This document shows, piece after piece, positions 44,829 to 53,787 of a stretch of DNA of 64,000 nucleotides; the first letter of the stretch is position 1, and each line of letters begins with the position of its first letter. The stretch is taken from NCBI GenBank assembly GCA_030041045.1, contig JASHOQ010000071.1, positions 1 through 64,000 on the forward strand, given 5' to 3'. The notes beneath the pieces were generated by a model. It did no database searches. It was not told the origin of the DNA and saw only the letters and a list, made by a program, of their open reading frames with translations. Source of the DNA: Acidobacteriaceae bacterium (GTDB taxonomy: Bacteria > Acidobacteriota > Terriglobia > Terriglobales > Acidobacteriaceae). Made by a program: the position numbers and the translations under genes.

Positions 44829-47800
44829 ATGCAATTTACCATCAGTTGTCCCGCGTGTCCGCTGAACCCAAAGGAAAAAACGCCGGCAGTCATTCGCCGC
44901 CGCCGGCAGATTCTGGGGGCCGTCTTTGCGGTCGTGCTCCTGCTCCCTCCGGTCCTATTAAGCCAGTCGAACGGGAGTTTTTCCGGGAATGTCGTCGACA
45001 AATCCGGATCGGCGATTCCCGGCGCAGCCGTGACCGTCACTTCTCAGGAAACGAGCCAGGCCCGCGCTGTGAAAACCGACGACGCGGGGCATTATCTGGT
45101 TCCATTGCTTCCCGTCGGCATGTACACCGTGCATGTGGACGCGACCGGTTTCAATAGTGCAGAAAACAGAGACTTGCGCTTGCAGGTGGACGAAGCCCGG
45201 GAACTGGATTTCGCACTCGCACCGAAAACGGTGGTGGAGACGGTAGCAGTTTCCGCCGAAGCGGTTACCGTCGAAACGGCCACCCCCTCTCTCGGCCAGG
45301 TGATCACTTCCCAGCAGGTGACGCAACTGCCTCTCAATGGCCGTGATTTCGTGCAACTCGCCACACTCACAGCCGGCGCCACGGCAGAGACCAACCCCGG
45401 CAGCTTCTTCAACGGCGCCACTGACAGCGAAGTGTCCGCCCGCGGCTCCTACTCTCTGTCGGTGGGCGGTTCCCGGCCCAACAGCACGGATTGGCTGCTC
45501 GACGGCGTGGACAATAACGAGCTCACCGCCGGCGGCATCGGCATTTTCTCCTCGATCGACGACATCCAGGAATTCAAGGTGCTGACCTACACCTACTCGG
45601 CTGAATTCGGCACCCGGGCCGGACCCACCGTTCTGGTCACGACGAAACAAGGATCGAACGACTTCCACGGTTCGCTCTTCGAGTTCGTCCGCAATACCGA
45701 CTTGAACGCCAGGAGCGACTTTGCCACCACAACCCCGAAGTTCAATCTGAACCAGTTTGGCGGCTCGGTCGGCGGCCCTATCAAGCGCAACAAGACCTTT
45801 TTCTTCTTGGATGGCGAGCAGAAGTATCAGCGCCAGGGAATTGTCTACACCGGCCTGGTTCCTACGCAGGAGATGGTCAACGGCGATTTTTCCGACGATC
45901 CCTGGGGCAATGCCATCTCCGGTCTCACCATTGTCAACCCCAACATGATCGGCGCATCGACCAGCACCACTGCGTATCCCAATGTCTATTTCCAGTGTTC
46001 CGGATCGGCAGCGGGGCCCGCGATTGCGGCCAACTCCGAAGGCAGTCAGGCGCAGGGAGTCAACTGCAACAAGATCCCCTCCAACTTGTTCAGCAGCATC
46101 GGCCAGGGCCTCATGAACCTCTATCCCCCGGTTGACCCCAACAATCCCAAGGAGCTCCCTGTCGGTAACTCCACTCTGGGATACAACTACGTCACCGAGC
46201 CGGTCCGCGCCTTGAACGAAACCAAGTTTGATGTCCGGCTCGATCAGACGATCAGCGCCAGAGACAACACCTTTGCTCGTTTCAGCTACGACCAGGCGTC
46301 CACTTTTGCACCCGGCGGCGCGCCGGCGCCGTATCTCGCTGAGGGCAATCCCTTCGGCAGCAATGAGACCCTTGTCAACCACGCGCGTAACATCGGCGTC
46401 GGCTGGACCCACGTCTTCGCACCCACCACCCTCAACCAGGCCAGCGTGGGCTACGACCGCATCTTCGACTACATTGACTCGCAGGATAACTTCACCTGCG
46501 AGTCGGCCATCCTGGGAATTCCCAACGCCGATCTGGGCTGCTCGTCGAGCGGTACGCCGGTCGCCAGCGACAAATACAGTCAAGGCTTGGTTTCCACTGA
46601 AGTCTACGGCGGCTATTGGTCCCTCGGCGATCGCGGCTACTCTCCGTTTCAGGGCGGGACGAACATCTTCTCCTTCAAGGACGTTCTCGACCTGATCCGC
46701 GGCAGGCATGAAATCCGTACCGGCATCGATCTCCGCGACAATCAAATGAATGTTGGCACGGAAGCATTCCAGGACGGCTTCTGGCTCATCGGCAGCGGCG
46801 GCTACTTTAGCGGCTACGGCGCCACCCCCGGCAATCCCGAGGCCGATTTGCTGCTGGGAATTACCGGAGGAGCCATCCATGACCAGACCTACGATGGTCC
46901 TCTTACCGGCCGCCGCTGGAAGATTATCCGGCCCTTCGTGGAGGATGACTGGCGCGTTACGCCGTCGCTCACCCTCAACCTCGGCGTGGCCTGGGACATG
47001 ACCACTCCGGAGACCGAAGTCGCTGACCGTATGTCGGACTACATTCCCTCCTCGAATCCCAGCGCGGCGGGGCAGCTTCTGATTGCGGGCCAGAACGGTG
47101 TAAGCAATGCGGCGGGCATCAACATGTTCTGGGGTGCCTACGAACCTCGCGCCGGCCTTACGTGGAAGGTTCTCGGCAGCGATAAGACCGTCCTGCGTCT
47201 CGGCTTTGGCATCTATCACGATTCGGCCTGGAGCCAGGGCGTGCAGGGCCTGTGGCAGAATCCGCCCAACCTCGGCGAGTCCGATGACTTTACCGGCGCG
47301 GGCTGCGCTTACGCGACCTCCTACTGCGCCGTTACTCTCGAGCAGTCGCCCGCGGCCATCGGCCTCTCCAGCGGCTTTGCACCACTTCCCACGCCGCCAA
47401 ATGCGTCCAACTTCACCGGCTCGTTCAACTTCCAGCCGCGGAATTTCCAGCCCGGCAGGGTTCACCAATATAACGTGAACGTCGAACGGCAGTTGCCCGG
47501 CAATATTCTGCTCACCGCCGGCTACGCGGGCTCCGTCGGCGGCCATATCCTCGTGTACGGCAACGACCTGAATACGCAGAGCCCGTCGGCTTGCGGCACC
47601 GTCTCCGGCTACACTCTTGGCTGCTTGCCGGGTGGACAGCCGTATATTCCGCCCTACGAATCCAATACCCCCGACGACAACATCATCTTCCTTTTCGGCG
47701 ACGTCGGCATCACCCACTACAATTCCATGCAGATCAAGGCGGAAACCAAATCCTCGCACGGCCTCTACGCCCTGGTGGCCTACACTTACTCCCGCACTTA

Positions 47801-48527
47801 CGATAACGGTTTAACTGACGGCCTGGGCTCGGAGCTGAGCGCCCCGTATTTCCCGTTGCCCAACTGGCAGAACCTCGACTGGTCCCTGTCGCAGATCAAT
47901 CTCGACCAGAGCTTCACCGGCAGCGTGATCTATGACCTGCCCTTCGGCAAGGGCAGGATGTTCGGCAGCGATTGGAACCCTGCGGCCAACACGCTTCTGG
48001 GCAACTGGCAGTTGACGCTCATCGAAAGGATCGCTTCAGGGTTCCCTGTCCCACTGATCGATAGCAGCAATACGGCCGGACAGGGTTACAACTACTTTGA
48101 GAACGGCGGCAATGACAACAACTACAACCGGCCCAACCAGGTCTCGGGTTGCAATCCCTACTCTGCCAACCACGGCCAGCACCAATTCATCAACGCTGCC
48201 TGCTTCACGGCGCCCGGCCAGATAGTCGATGGCGTCAATGTCGGCGGCGAACTCGGCGATGCTGCGCGCGTCCCCGTCACCGGACCCGATTTTGTCAACT
48301 CCGATTTTTCGGTCATCAAGGATTTTGCTCTGCCCTGGCGCGAGACCGGCTTGAACTTCCGCGCCGAGTTCTTCAACCTCTTCAATCATCCCCAGTTCGG
48401 CCTGCCGATTAACGATATTAACTACGGCTCACCGCCCCCGGGCACTGTGTCAGCCGCTTTCGGCTCCGTCAATTCGACCGTCAACAATCCGCGCCTGGTG
48501 CAACTGGCCTTGAAACTCACGTTTTGA
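44829..48527 (+). CDS. Oar-like TonB-dependent receptor
   Basis: 1232 aa. The ATG at 44829 follows AAAGGGGATC; a GTG one codon earlier is possible. An unusual Cys-containing and Arg-rich N-terminus (MQFTISCPACPLNPKEKTPAVIRRRRQ) precedes the signal helix (ILGAVFAVVLLLPPVLLSQS). The carboxypeptidase-regulatory-like domain (about 50-130) is followed by a plug with LPLNGRDFVQLATL and DGVDNNELTAGG, then a long barrel ending LVQLALKLTF. It is divergent from the UnbV operon and followed by two phosphodiesterase-like genes of opposite strands. It should be an outer-membrane importer; the ligand is unknown. Confidence 0.9.
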   Translation: MQFTISCPACPLNPKEKTPAVIRRRRQILGAVFAVVLLLPPVLLSQSNGSFSGNVVDKSGSAIPGAAVTVTSQETSQARAVKTDDAGHYLVPLLPVGMYTVHVDATGFNSAENRDLRLQVDEARELDFALAPKTVVETVAVSAEAVTVETATPSLGQVITSQQVTQLPLNGRDFVQLATLTAGATAETNPGSFFNGATDSEVSARGSYSLSVGGSRPNSTDWLLDGVDNNELTAGGIGIFSSIDDIQEFKVLTYTYSAEFGTRAGPTVLVTTKQGSNDFHGSLFEFVRNTDLNARSDFATTTPKFNLNQFGGSVGGPIKRNKTFFFLDGEQKYQRQGIVYTGLVPTQEMVNGDFSDDPWGNAISGLTIVNPNMIGASTSTTAYPNVYFQCSGSAAGPAIAANSEGSQAQGVNCNKIPSNLFSSIGQGLMNLYPPVDPNNPKELPVGNSTLGYNYVTEPVRALNETKFDVRLDQTISARDNTFARFSYDQASTFAPGGAPAPYLAEGNPFGSNETLVNHARNIGVGWTHVFAPTTLNQASVGYDRIFDYIDSQDNFTCESAILGIPNADLGCSSSGTPVASDKYSQGLVSTEVYGGYWSLGDRGYSPFQGGTNIFSFKDVLDLIRGRHEIRTGIDLRDNQMNVGTEAFQDGFWLIGSGGYFSGYGATPGNPEADLLLGITGGAIHDQTYDGPLTGRRWKIIRPFVEDDWRVTPSLTLNLGVAWDMTTPETEVADRMSDYIPSSNPSAAGQLLIAGQNGVSNAAGINMFWGAYEPRAGLTWKVLGSDKTVLRLGFGIYHDSAWSQGVQGLWQNPPNLGESDDFTGAGCAYATSYCAVTLEQSPAAIGLSSGFAPLPTPPNASNFTGSFNFQPRNFQPGRVHQYNVNVERQLPGNILLTAGYAGSVGGHILVYGNDLNTQSPSACGTVSGYTLGCLPGGQPYIPPYESNTPDDNIIFLFGDVGITHYNSMQIKAETKSSHGLYALVAYTYSRTYDNGLTDGLGSELSAPYFPLPNWQNLDWSLSQINLDQSFTGSVIYDLPFGKGRMFGSDWNPAANTLLGNWQLTLIERIASGFPVPLIDSSNTAGQGYNYFENGGNDNNYNRPNQVSGCNPYSANHGQHQFINAACFTAPGQIVDGVNVGGELGDAARVPVTGPDFVNSDFSVIKDFALPWRETGLNFRAEFFNLFNHPQFGLPINDINYGSPPPGTVSAAFGSVNSTVNNPRLVQLALKLTF

Positions 48528-48584
48528 CCGCGCAAGCTCCTGACGCATTGCCCGCGCGGAGTGCATTCGCCCGTGATTGTGTGC

Positions 48585-50306
48585 CTATTTGCGATCAAGC
48601 TGCGCGGCCACCTCTGCGAGCACCGGCGTCCCTTCGATGCGGACGGCGTCGAGCGCGCCCGGATCGAGACCGAGCGCTTTCACGATCGTGGGCGCCACCT
48701 GCGTGGTCATGGTCCCCGAGAAAACGGTTTGCGCCGCAAAAGACGGGTTGGCAACCAGAAGCATGACATTCGTGTCGTCGTGTGCAAAGCCGCCGTGGTC
48801 GCCGATCATGGTTGTGCTGCTGGAATAGGTGACGCCGATATTCGGAGTCACGATGATGTCCGGAGAACGTGGATCGAGACCGGACCCAAGACCGCCGGCG
48901 CCGTAGTTGAGGGCGAGCGTGGGGCCGTAATAGATTTGTCCCAGGCCGATGGCCGTGCCATTGCTCTCGAGAATCTGAACCGCGTCGGGAATATTTGATC
49001 CGGGATTCAGCCAGAGAACGGAAACGTCGTCTTCGGTGGCGCCGATGCCGGTTGGGTTGAGCGGGGATTCGGAGTAGGGAATGTAACCCGCCTCGGCCAG
49101 AAGCGTCGCCGGCGTATTGGTGCCGTCTGCCACGTAAAGGCTGGGATCGATGGGCGAATCTCCGTGCTTGGCAGTGATGATGAGCAGCGTGTCGTTGTAG
49201 ATTCCGCTGCTCTTGAGGGCGGCGACGATCTCGCCGATCGATGCATCGACAAACTTGATCTCCCCAAGCAGCTCATCGCTTGGCGTTGCGGCCGCATTCT
49301 GGTATCCGCCATTGGCCACACCCGTCTCGCTCAGGCTCTCGCCAAAGTAAACCGCCTGAAAGTTCATCCCGAAGACCGCGGGAATCGTGGCCGGCTTGCC
49401 GTTGTGCGTCCTGCCGGCAATCTCGTTCAGCAGTGCCTTCACCTTCAGCGCGTCATAGCACTGGATGTTGGCAAAACTGTTCGTCCACGAAGAGGTGTCG
49501 GTGGTGTCGCGAATGGGATCGCAGGCCGCGCCCTCCGCAGTACTGACGCCGGGCAGCGGGATGACGGTCGAGTCCACTTCAGGCGAGTAATAGTCGTTCA
49601 ATCCCGTCCCGCCGGGTCCGGCCGTAAACGAATACGAGGGATGCTTGTCGATCCACGCCGTATAACCTCCTGCCGCATGCACCACGCTGAAGATGGTGTT
49701 GGTGCGTACAAAGTTCCACGGATAAATCGGCGCGCAGCCCTGCGCCGGATCGCGCACAAGTTTTCTTGGATCGATGGATGCGATCCCGCCCTCCGTGGGT
49801 GGGGCGCCGGGTGCGCCGCCGTTCAGCTTGGTGTCGTCAATGTCGATGCCTTGATCGTTGTCGGTGGTGGTGCCCGTCGGCGCCGCAAAGGGCTTGCACG
49901 GCCCGCCCGCAAGGCCCGTGCCCGTAGTGATCAGCGGCGCATCGAGCGAGCGGTCGTAAGCAACGTCGTAATAAAGGCCTGTGGACTTCGGCGATCCGCC
50001 CGTGACCAGCGCCGCGAGGCCGGGAAACGAGTCAGAGGGCTTTGACGACGAGGTCGCAACGTAGTTGATTGCGTGCTGCGTCAGCTGCGCCATGTTCGGA
50101 CAGTACGAGTCTCCATCGTTGACGCCCTTTACCCCTTGCGCGCAATTCAGAAAGTCGACCGCGTGCATGCCGTCGATACTGATCAGCAGCACGTGCCTGA
50201 TGCTGCCGCTGCTGATAGATTGCGCGCCAACCGCAGCGCCGATGAAAACAGTTGTAAGAAATGGAGCGCCGAACAGCGCAAGCCTCGCGAGCGCACGAAT
50301 CCTCAT
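48585..50306 (-). CDS. Secreted alkaline-phosphatase-superfamily phosphodiesterase (copy 1)
   Basis: 573 aa from ATG 50306, with GGAGG 7 nt upstream and a signal peptide (RALARLALFGAPFLTTVFIGAAVGA). Metal-site motifs of the nucleotide pyrophosphatase/phosphodiesterase branch are present. These are LISIDGMHAVD near the N-terminus, SKPSDSFPGLAALVTG (nucleophile region), ITAKHGDSPID and DHGGFAHDDTNVMLL. The nucleophile is probably the Ser of SDSFPG or a neighbour. The enzyme would hydrolyse phosphodiester or phosphonate-type bonds outside the cell. It is paralogous, over nearly the whole length, to the divergent gene at 50676. The substrate is unknown. Confidence 0.84.
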   Translation of the reverse strand: MRIRALARLALFGAPFLTTVFIGAAVGAQSISSGSIRHVLLISIDGMHAVDFLNCAQGVKGVNDGDSYCPNMAQLTQHAINYVATSSSKPSDSFPGLAALVTGGSPKSTGLYYDVAYDRSLDAPLITTGTGLAGGPCKPFAAPTGTTTDNDQGIDIDDTKLNGGAPGAPPTEGGIASIDPRKLVRDPAQGCAPIYPWNFVRTNTIFSVVHAAGGYTAWIDKHPSYSFTAGPGGTGLNDYYSPEVDSTVIPLPGVSTAEGAACDPIRDTTDTSSWTNSFANIQCYDALKVKALLNEIAGRTHNGKPATIPAVFGMNFQAVYFGESLSETGVANGGYQNAAATPSDELLGEIKFVDASIGEIVAALKSSGIYNDTLLIITAKHGDSPIDPSLYVADGTNTPATLLAEAGYIPYSESPLNPTGIGATEDDVSVLWLNPGSNIPDAVQILESNGTAIGLGQIYYGPTLALNYGAGGLGSGLDPRSPDIIVTPNIGVTYSSSTTMIGDHGGFAHDDTNVMLLVANPSFAAQTVFSGTMTTQVAPTIVKALGLDPGALDAVRIEGTPVLAEVAAQLDRK

Positions 50307-50675
50307 GATGGACCTCCGCTCCCTATACCAGGACACGCCGGAGAAAATTGCATGAATTGCCGGTGAAATCCCTGCGAATCCGATCGACCATGGCTTGCGA
50401 TGAGGGCATGCCTGGCGCGTGCGCAAGCAACCCTCACCCGCTGCGGCAAAGGCAGCGAACGGGCGCGCCACTGGGCATCAACGCCGCATCGGGTCGGAGG
50501 CGAAGGGCCGCGACCGGATCTGCCGCAATCCATTTCGCCGGGACATACGATGCGCGCTCAGGAGTTGTCGTTGCGCATGTAAACAACCGGCGCCGCGGAA
50601 TTCACCTGAATTTGATAAGCGCGAAACTGACCTCTCAATGACGGGCTGTTAGCCTCGCCAGCCATGGAGGTAACT
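50307..50675. other. Shared promoter region of the divergent phosphodiesterase paralogues
   Basis: 369 bp, no gene recognised; short open frames here lack start signals. The arrangement suggests the paralogues arose by inverted duplication and may be co-regulated. Confidence 0.5.
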
Positions 50676-52400
50676 ATGCGGGCTCTTGTCCCCCTGTTCG
50701 CAGCCTTCGCGGTCGCTGCTTCTGCGGCCGTCGCCCAAAACACCAACACCGATTGGAATCGCAGCCAGATCAAGCACGTCCTGCTCATCAGCGTCGACGG
50801 CATGCACGCCGTTGATCTGCTCAACTGTGCTGCGGGCATTCCCAGTGTGAACGATGGCCAGCCCTTTTGTCCCAATCTGGCCGCGCTGGCCGGCACGGGA
50901 CTGGACTATGTGGCCGCGAGCACTTCAAAGCCTTCTGATTCGTTTCCCGGCTTGATGACGCTCATGACCGGCGCCACGCCGCGCACCATGGGCGTGTACT
51001 ACGACGTGGCCTATGACCGCACGCTCTCACCGCCCTCCGTGACCACCGGCAACGGGAACGCATCCGGCGCCTGCACGCCTGGTGTGATCACCGGCTACAC
51101 CACCGAGTATGACGAAGGAATCGACATCGACCAGACCAAGCTGAATGGCGGCGCTCCGGGAGCCGGTCTCACCGACGGAGGTATCGCTTCCATCGATGTG
51201 TCGCGCCTCGACCGCGATCCCACGCAGGGGTGCGCGCCGGTTTATCCGTGGAACTTTGTGCGCACCAACACCATCTTCGGCGTGGTGCATGCAGCGGGAG
51301 GATACACTGCATGGTCTGACAAGCACCCGTCCTATTCTGCAGTGGCCGGGCCCGGTGGCGGCTCGCTCAATGACTACTATTCTCCTGAGATCAACTCCGG
51401 CGTGATTGCCCTGCCCGGCGTCACCACGCCCGATGGCATAAGCTGCTCTTCCATTCCCGATCCGACCGCCAATTTGAGCGCCTGGACTGACAGCTTCAAG
51501 AACATCAAGTGCTATGACACGCTGAAAGTGAACGCGATTCTCAATGAAATCGAAGGCAAGACGCACGATGGCAAACCGGCGCAAACTCCCGCCATCTTCG
51601 GCATGAATTTCCAGGCCGTAAGCGTCGGCCAGAAGCTGATTGAAAAGGGGGTCGGCACCGGCGGCTATCTTGATGCGGCAGGAACGCCCACCTCCTTCCT
51701 GCTCAGCGAAATCGAGTTTGTCGACGACGCCGTCGGCGAATGGGTCAAGGCAATCAAAGACCGCGGTCAGTACGAATCCACGCTGATTATCATCACCGCC
51801 AAGCACGGCCAGTCGCCCATCGATCCCAACCGTTACGACGCGGTTCCGGGCCCCAGCGGCGCCAACGGCGAGTCGCCGGCAACGCTTCTTGCCGGCGCAG
51901 GCTATATCCCTTATTCCGAATCGCCGCTCAACTCCACCGGCGTGGGATCGACTGAGGACGACGTCTCTCTGCTTTGGCTCAACGACGCGTCGGATACCGT
52001 TCCCGCGGTGCAACTGCTCGAGGCAAACCCCACCGTAATCGGCCTGGGTCAAATTTATGACGGCCCCACGCTGGCTCTCAATTACAACGTGCCGGGCCTT
52101 CCGCCGGATGGCGATCCCCGCACCCCCGATATCATCGTCACGCCGAACGTCGGTGTTACTTACACCGGCAGCTCCACCAAGCTCAGCGAGCACGGTGGAT
52201 TTGCGCACGACGACACCAACGTCATCATGCTGGTTTCCAATCCCGCATTTGCGCCGCGCACCATCTACACCAATGTGGGAACCAACCAGGTGGCGCCGAC
52301 GGTGCTCAAAGCGCTCGGGCTCGATCCGCGCAGCCTTGACGGTGTTCGCTTCGAAGGCACAACCGTGCTTCCCGATCTACCGTTCGGCTCCATTCAATAA
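50676..52400 (+). CDS. Secreted alkaline-phosphatase-superfamily phosphodiesterase (copy 2)
   Basis: 574 aa. The ATG at 50676 has GGAGG 5 nt upstream, and a signal peptide follows (MRALVPLFAAFAVAASAAVAQ). It has the same motif set as copy 1: LISVDGMHAVDLLNC, SKPSDSFPGLMTLMTG, ITAKHGQSPIDPN, EHGGFAHDDTNVIML. One visible change in a metal-site segment is SEHGGFAHDD where copy 1 has GDHGGFAHDD: the Asp before His is Glu here. An intrinsic terminator lies at 52416-52447. Export suggests phosphate or nucleotide scavenging from extracellular esters. Confidence 0.84.
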   Translation: MRALVPLFAAFAVAASAAVAQNTNTDWNRSQIKHVLLISVDGMHAVDLLNCAAGIPSVNDGQPFCPNLAALAGTGLDYVAASTSKPSDSFPGLMTLMTGATPRTMGVYYDVAYDRTLSPPSVTTGNGNASGACTPGVITGYTTEYDEGIDIDQTKLNGGAPGAGLTDGGIASIDVSRLDRDPTQGCAPVYPWNFVRTNTIFGVVHAAGGYTAWSDKHPSYSAVAGPGGGSLNDYYSPEINSGVIALPGVTTPDGISCSSIPDPTANLSAWTDSFKNIKCYDTLKVNAILNEIEGKTHDGKPAQTPAIFGMNFQAVSVGQKLIEKGVGTGGYLDAAGTPTSFLLSEIEFVDDAVGEWVKAIKDRGQYESTLIIITAKHGQSPIDPNRYDAVPGPSGANGESPATLLAGAGYIPYSESPLNSTGVGSTEDDVSLLWLNDASDTVPAVQLLEANPTVIGLGQIYDGPTLALNYNVPGLPPDGDPRTPDIIVTPNVGVTYTGSSTKLSEHGGFAHDDTNVIMLVSNPAFAPRTIYTNVGTNQVAPTVLKALGLDPRSLDGVRFEGTTVLPDLPFGSIQ

Positions 52401-52415
52401 GCGTCGCCCTTCCCG

Positions 52416-52447
52416 CGCGGACGCCATCATGGCGTCCGCGTTCTTTT
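52416..52447 (+). terminator. Rho-independent terminator
   Basis: The 10-bp stem CGCGGACGCC/GGCGTCCGCG (52416-52425 with 52431-52440) has a 5-nt loop and is followed by TTCTTTT. It lies 16 bp past the stop of phosphodiesterase copy 2. It is the clearest intrinsic terminator in the window. Confidence 0.85.
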
Positions 52448-52483
52448 GCGTGTGCCTGCGTGCTCGTACATCGGGAGGCCTCT

Positions 52484-53560
52484 TCAGCCTGCAGAGCGGC
52501 TCACGCAGCGGAAGCCGATATTCGAGGTCGAGCTGTCGGGGGTGTTTTGCGTGCGCGCGCCTACGCGGTAACGGTTGCAGTAGGAAGCGTGGCAGAGGAA
52601 CGAGCCGCCCTTCATCACCTTGCCTTCGCCGCGCGGCGGACCCGAGGGGTCGTGAAGCGCAGGATCTGCCAAGAATTGCGTCGCGAACCAGTCGGCGCAC
52701 CACTCCCACGTGTTGCCCGTGACCGAGTAGAGGCCATAGCCGTTCGGCGGAAAACTCGCCGCCGGGCAGGTGCCTGCGTAGCCGTCTTCCGCCGTATCGC
52801 GCGAGGGAAACTCGCCTTGCCATATGTTGCACAGGTGCCTGCCGCCGGGCGTGAGCTCATTGCCCCAGGGATAGAGTTTCTGCTCCAGGCCGCCGCGGGC
52901 CGCGTACTCCCATTGCGCTTCGGTGGGCAGGTTCTTGCCTGCCCACTGCGCATAGCTCGCCGCGTCGTTCCAGGAGATGTGCACGGCCGGATGCCTGGCT
53001 CGTTTTTCGATGTTCGAGCCGGGACCTTCGGGATGTTTCCAGCAGGCGCCGGGAACCTTGCACCACCAGGGCGCGGCGGCCACGGTGTCCGCAACCAGCT
53101 CGTTGAATCGGTGCCTGGCAATATGCGCCCAGAAGACGAACGACCAGCCGAATTTTTCCGCGTCCGTGCTGTAGCCGGTCTCCTCGACAAATGCGCTGAA
53201 GTCCTCGTTGGTCACTGGGTAAACGTCGATGGCGAAGGGCGAGAGAATCACAGGGCGCACGGGACCCTCGCCGTCCGCCGGAAATCCGCCCGGGTAATCG
53301 GTTCCCATCAGAAATCGCCCGCCGGGAAGCGAGACCATCGGACGCGCGGCATCATGCTGGCTGGCAGGTGCAGACGCTCGCGCTCCAGCGCTGCCTTTGG
53401 CGCAGCAGCTTTCCGTTTCCATTTTGTTCCGCGCGTCATCGGGCGCGCAGCAGGCTTTTGGCGGAGTGGCGCTCGGAGCAGGGCTCGCTTGCAGCGGCGC
53501 GGTACGCTCAGTCCTTTCACTGCCGCATTGGGAGTCATCGACAATCCTGTTTGGAGTCAT
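52484..53560 (-). CDS. Formylglycine-generating enzyme (sulfatase-modifying)
   Basis: 358 aa from ATG 53560; ATG 53575 is possible and neither has a strong Shine-Dalgarno. After a low-complexity Cys/Ala-rich N-terminus, the FGE fold starts at about 72 (MVSLPGGRFLMGTDYPGGFPADGEGP). It includes PVTNEDFSAFVEETGY and the NTWEWCADW motif. Both catalytic/copper-binding cysteines of aerobic FGE are present as C323 and C328 (GSFLCHASYCNRYR), followed by TQNTPDSSTSNIGFRC. It converts the sulfatase active-site Cys to formylglycine using O2 and copper. The CxPxR sulfatase encoded divergently at 53788 is the obvious client. Confidence 0.92.
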   Translation of the reverse strand: MTPNRIVDDSQCGSERTERTAPLQASPAPSATPPKACCAPDDARNKMETESCCAKGSAGARASAPASQHDAARPMVSLPGGRFLMGTDYPGGFPADGEGPVRPVILSPFAIDVYPVTNEDFSAFVEETGYSTDAEKFGWSFVFWAHIARHRFNELVADTVAAAPWWCKVPGACWKHPEGPGSNIEKRARHPAVHISWNDAASYAQWAGKNLPTEAQWEYAARGGLEQKLYPWGNELTPGGRHLCNIWQGEFPSRDTAEDGYAGTCPAASFPPNGYGLYSVTGNTWEWCADWFATQFLADPALHDPSGPPRGEGKVMKGGSFLCHASYCNRYRVGARTQNTPDSSTSNIGFRCVSRSAG

Positions 53561-53787
53561 GGTTGAGAACTGCATTCGGCCACGGGCGCAGCGGCACAAC
53601 CGATTGCGACGCGTTCGTGGTTCATGCTAACGCAGGCCAGTCTCTTCCTCAACCCGTCAACGAGCATGCCGACGTGAGCCGGTGCGCATTGCGAACCGCC
53701 GATTTGCCAAAAACCGGGCGAATGTAGAAAAGTATGGGCGAGCGATTCTTTCACTAACCTATCTTGGACGACAACCTGGAGAAGCTG

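Noticed and set aside
44958-47759. 933-aa minus-strand open frame opposite the third receptor
   Set aside because: It is antisense to a clear TonB-dependent receptor gene; its open state follows from GC-rich codon usage. The same applies to long frames at 37082-39103, 51027-52208 and 57624-59093.
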